Assembly (NCBI RefSeq): GCF_020711235.1
Contig: NZ_JAJFAV010000012.1
Coordinates: forward strand, 141,999-205,998
DNA length: 64,000 bases
DNA from: Hymenobacter sp. 15J16-1T3B
Lineage (GTDB): Bacteria > Bacteroidota > Bacteroidia > Cytophagales > Hymenobacteraceae
Direction of reading: 5' to 3'
This document shows, piece after piece, positions 62,768 through 64,000 of the stretch. Every line of letters begins with the position of its first letter. Positions within the stretch are counted from its first letter, which is position 1. The translations under genes and the position numbers were made by a program. The notes beneath the pieces are model-generated. The model was not told the DNA's origin, ran no database searches, and was given only the letters and a program-made list of their open reading frames with translations.

Positions 62768-62986
62768 ATGAAACGCATTACCGACTTTATTGAGCAGCAA
62801 AGCTTCGGCGTGTGCAGCGCCTTAGGCAACCGCATCGGCTTTTCCACCCGCAGCGTGCGGTTGTCGTTTATTTACGCCTCCTTTTTCACTTTCGGCTCGC
62901 CCATCGTGCTCTACTTCGCCCTGGCGTTCTGGATGAACGTGCGCCGCGCCCTGCGCCAGCAGCGCAGCACGGTGTGGGATTTGTAA
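62768..62986 (+). CDS. PspC domain protein
   Basis: A 72-residue protein with one PspC domain. The soluble N-terminus (MKRITDFIEQQSFGVCSALG) is followed by the typical RIGFSTRSVRLSFIYASFF and FGSPIVLYFALAFWMNVRRA transmembrane segment. PspC proteins sense or counter membrane stress; stand-alone short forms like this are common in Bacteroidota. It is divergent from the TPR lipoprotein gene and ends at a terminator. Confidence 0.9.
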   Translation: MKRITDFIEQQSFGVCSALGNRIGFSTRSVRLSFIYASFFTFGSPIVLYFALAFWMNVRRALRQQRSTVWDL

Positions 62987-63009
62987 GAGTCCGTTCCCGC
63001 TTTCAACGC

Positions 63010-63050
63010 AAACCCGGCTGGCTGGCACGTGTGCCGTCCGGCCGGGTTTT
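63010..63050. terminator. Terminator between convergent genes
   Basis: AAACCCGGCTGG (63010-63021) pairs with CCGGCCGGGTTT (63038-63049) with one G-U pair; an inner GGCAC-GT-GTGCC hairpin extends the stem. TTTT ends the plus-strand side. Confidence 0.82.
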
Positions 63051-63101
63051 CTTGTTCCATCAAGTAAGCTCGACGCTCCAATACCTTTCGGGCGTCTGCA
63101 T

Positions 63102-63998
63102 TTAGGTTAGCAACTCGCTGAACTTCTTCTTGCCCTGCGCGAAGTAGGCCCACACCAAACTGCCGTTGTAGGTGCCCGGCCGCTGGGCCGCGCGCAGGTG
63201 CGGCTTGGCCAGCGCGCGGCGCTGCCGCCAGTAGCCCAGCTTCCGCCAGAAGTGCCAGTGGGCCCGTAGCACGGCCCGGAAGTCGCCGGTTTGGCCTTTG
63301 GCCAGCAGTTGGGCCGCCGCCACCAAGTCGAGCCCGGTGCGCTGCAGCAGGGTGGGCCACAGCTCGCCGGGCGCGAGGTTTTTGTAGAGCAAGGCCAGGC
63401 CGTTGCGGAAGTTCAGGTAGGTTTTGCGCGGGTTCGACTTGTGCAGGGTGCCACCGCCGACGTGGTAGACCGTGCTGCCGCCGTGGTACCAGACTTCGTG
63501 GCCGGCATTCCAGAGGCGCCAGCACAGGTCGATTTCCTCCATGTGGGCGAAAAACGCCGGCTCCAGGCCCTGCAGCGCGTGCCAGGCCTCGGCGCGCACC
63601 AGCATGCAGGCTCCGGTGGCCCAGGCCACGGGGCGCGGGTCGTCGTACTGGCCTTGGTCGGTTTCCAGCGAGTCGAAGAGGCGGCCGCGGCAGAAGGGGT
63701 AGCCCAGCCGGTCGAGGTAGCCGCCGGCAGCCCCGGCGTACTCAAACTCCTGTTTAGCGTGGTAGGCGCGGATTTTGGGCTGCACGGCGGCTACCGCGGG
63801 CCGCTCGGCCAGCAGCTCTAGCTGCGGGCGCAGCCAGTCGGGCGTCACTTCCACGTCGGAGTTGAGCAGAACGTAGTACCGGTCGGTGGGCAGCTCGCGC
63901 AGGGCGCGGTTGTAGCCTTCGCAGAAGCCGTAGTTGTCGGCCAAGCGCAGTACCTGCACCTGCTCGGGGTACTGCGCCCGCAGCCAGGCCACCGAGTC
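63102..63998 (-). CDS. Family 2 glycosyltransferase, 5' end cut by the window
   Basis: A minus-strand gene whose frame stays open to the right window edge; the GTG at 63992 is internal. About 297 residues are visible. Family 2 features: LADNYGFCEGYNRALRELP, YYVLLNSDVEVTPDWLRP (the DxD site as SDVEV), AVAWATGACMLVRAEAWHAL (shortened as WATGACMLVRAEAW), EEIDLCWRLWNAGHEVWYH and the C-terminal helix with NGLALLYKNL. It is of the rhamnosyltransferase-like type that builds O-antigen or cell-wall glycans. The N-terminal 30-40 residues are missing. Confidence 0.9.
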   Translation of the reverse strand, partial: DSVAWLRAQYPEQVQVLRLADNYGFCEGYNRALRELPTDRYYVLLNSDVEVTPDWLRPQLELLAERPAVAAVQPKIRAYHAKQEFEYAGAAGGYLDRLGYPFCRGRLFDSLETDQGQYDDPRPVAWATGACMLVRAEAWHALQGLEPAFFAHMEEIDLCWRLWNAGHEVWYHGGSTVYHVGGGTLHKSNPRKTYLNFRNGLALLYKNLAPGELWPTLLQRTGLDLVAAAQLLAKGQTGDFRAVLRAHWHFWRKLGYWRQRRALAKPHLRAAQRPGTYNGSLVWAYFAQGKKKFSELLT

Positions 63999-64000
63999 GT

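Overview
The window is chromosomal DNA of a high-GC Bacteroidota bacterium. It most resembles the Hymenobacter group (Cytophagales), an inference from family content and style rather than from a search. Supporting signs are proteins ending in type IX secretion (T9SS) sorting domains of both A and B type, a SusC/FecA-style TonB receptor with an N-terminal carboxypeptidase-like domain, Bacteroidota promoters of the form TTG-N20/21-TAnnTTTG, few Shine-Dalgarno sites, and FAS1 and CHRD surface proteins. There is no transposase, integrase, CRISPR array, rRNA or tRNA that I can see.

Layout. 1-5.9 kb: end of a PBP1-fold protein, a VOC protein, then a TonB receptor and PepSY membrane protein pair (probably iron uptake). 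5.9-9.9 kb: guaA with a near-leaderless promoter, an outer-membrane barrel protein, the SRP RNA, and fructose-6-phosphate aldolase with a small partner gene. 9.9-17.7 kb: FtsE-like ATPase, GT2, lipoprotein, an aminotransferase and a Gfo/Idh dehydrogenase (WbpE/WbpB-like), M48 protease, a low-GC orphan and an EcsC protein. 17.9-25.4 kb: alpha/beta hydrolase with an altered nucleophile site, a FAS1 lipoprotein, a barrel protein, and an APC amino acid permease preceded by a SAM riboswitch and a short ORF ending in five cysteine codons; then a CPBP protease and a degenerate 21-bp tandem repeat array.

25.4-43 kb holds a pseudaminic acid (nonulosonate) locus on the minus strand: pseB, pseC, aldo/keto reductase, SDR, SpsF-type cytidylyltransferase, pseG, pseH, MaoC hydratase, pseI, a GT-like protein, a polysaccharide deacetylase-like protein and a flippase. 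Two plus-strand genes for T9SS-exported proteins with related N-terminal domains interrupt it. Together the genes can plausibly make a CMP-activated nonulosonic acid from UDP-GlcNAc, tailor it, attach it and flip the product. A divergent FkbH-like HAD-IIIC gene and a GT4 follow.

46-64 kb is mostly housekeeping and surface functions: ffh, guanine deaminase, a four-CHRD T9SS protein, acyl-CoA synthetase, a DUF2256 zinc-finger ORF, small transporter, methyltransferase, thioesterase, DinB, two tandem GT-C-like membrane proteins, pyruvate dehydrogenase E1 beta, a TPR/OmpA-like lipoprotein, PspC, and a GT2 cut by the window edge.

Convergent gene ends are almost all marked by strong symmetric hairpins. 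Three of them are copies of one composite palindromic repeat (5.7, 17.7 and 48.0 kb). Other short repeat families sit on gene ends or starts at 9.5, 15.1, 26.9 and 43.1 kb.
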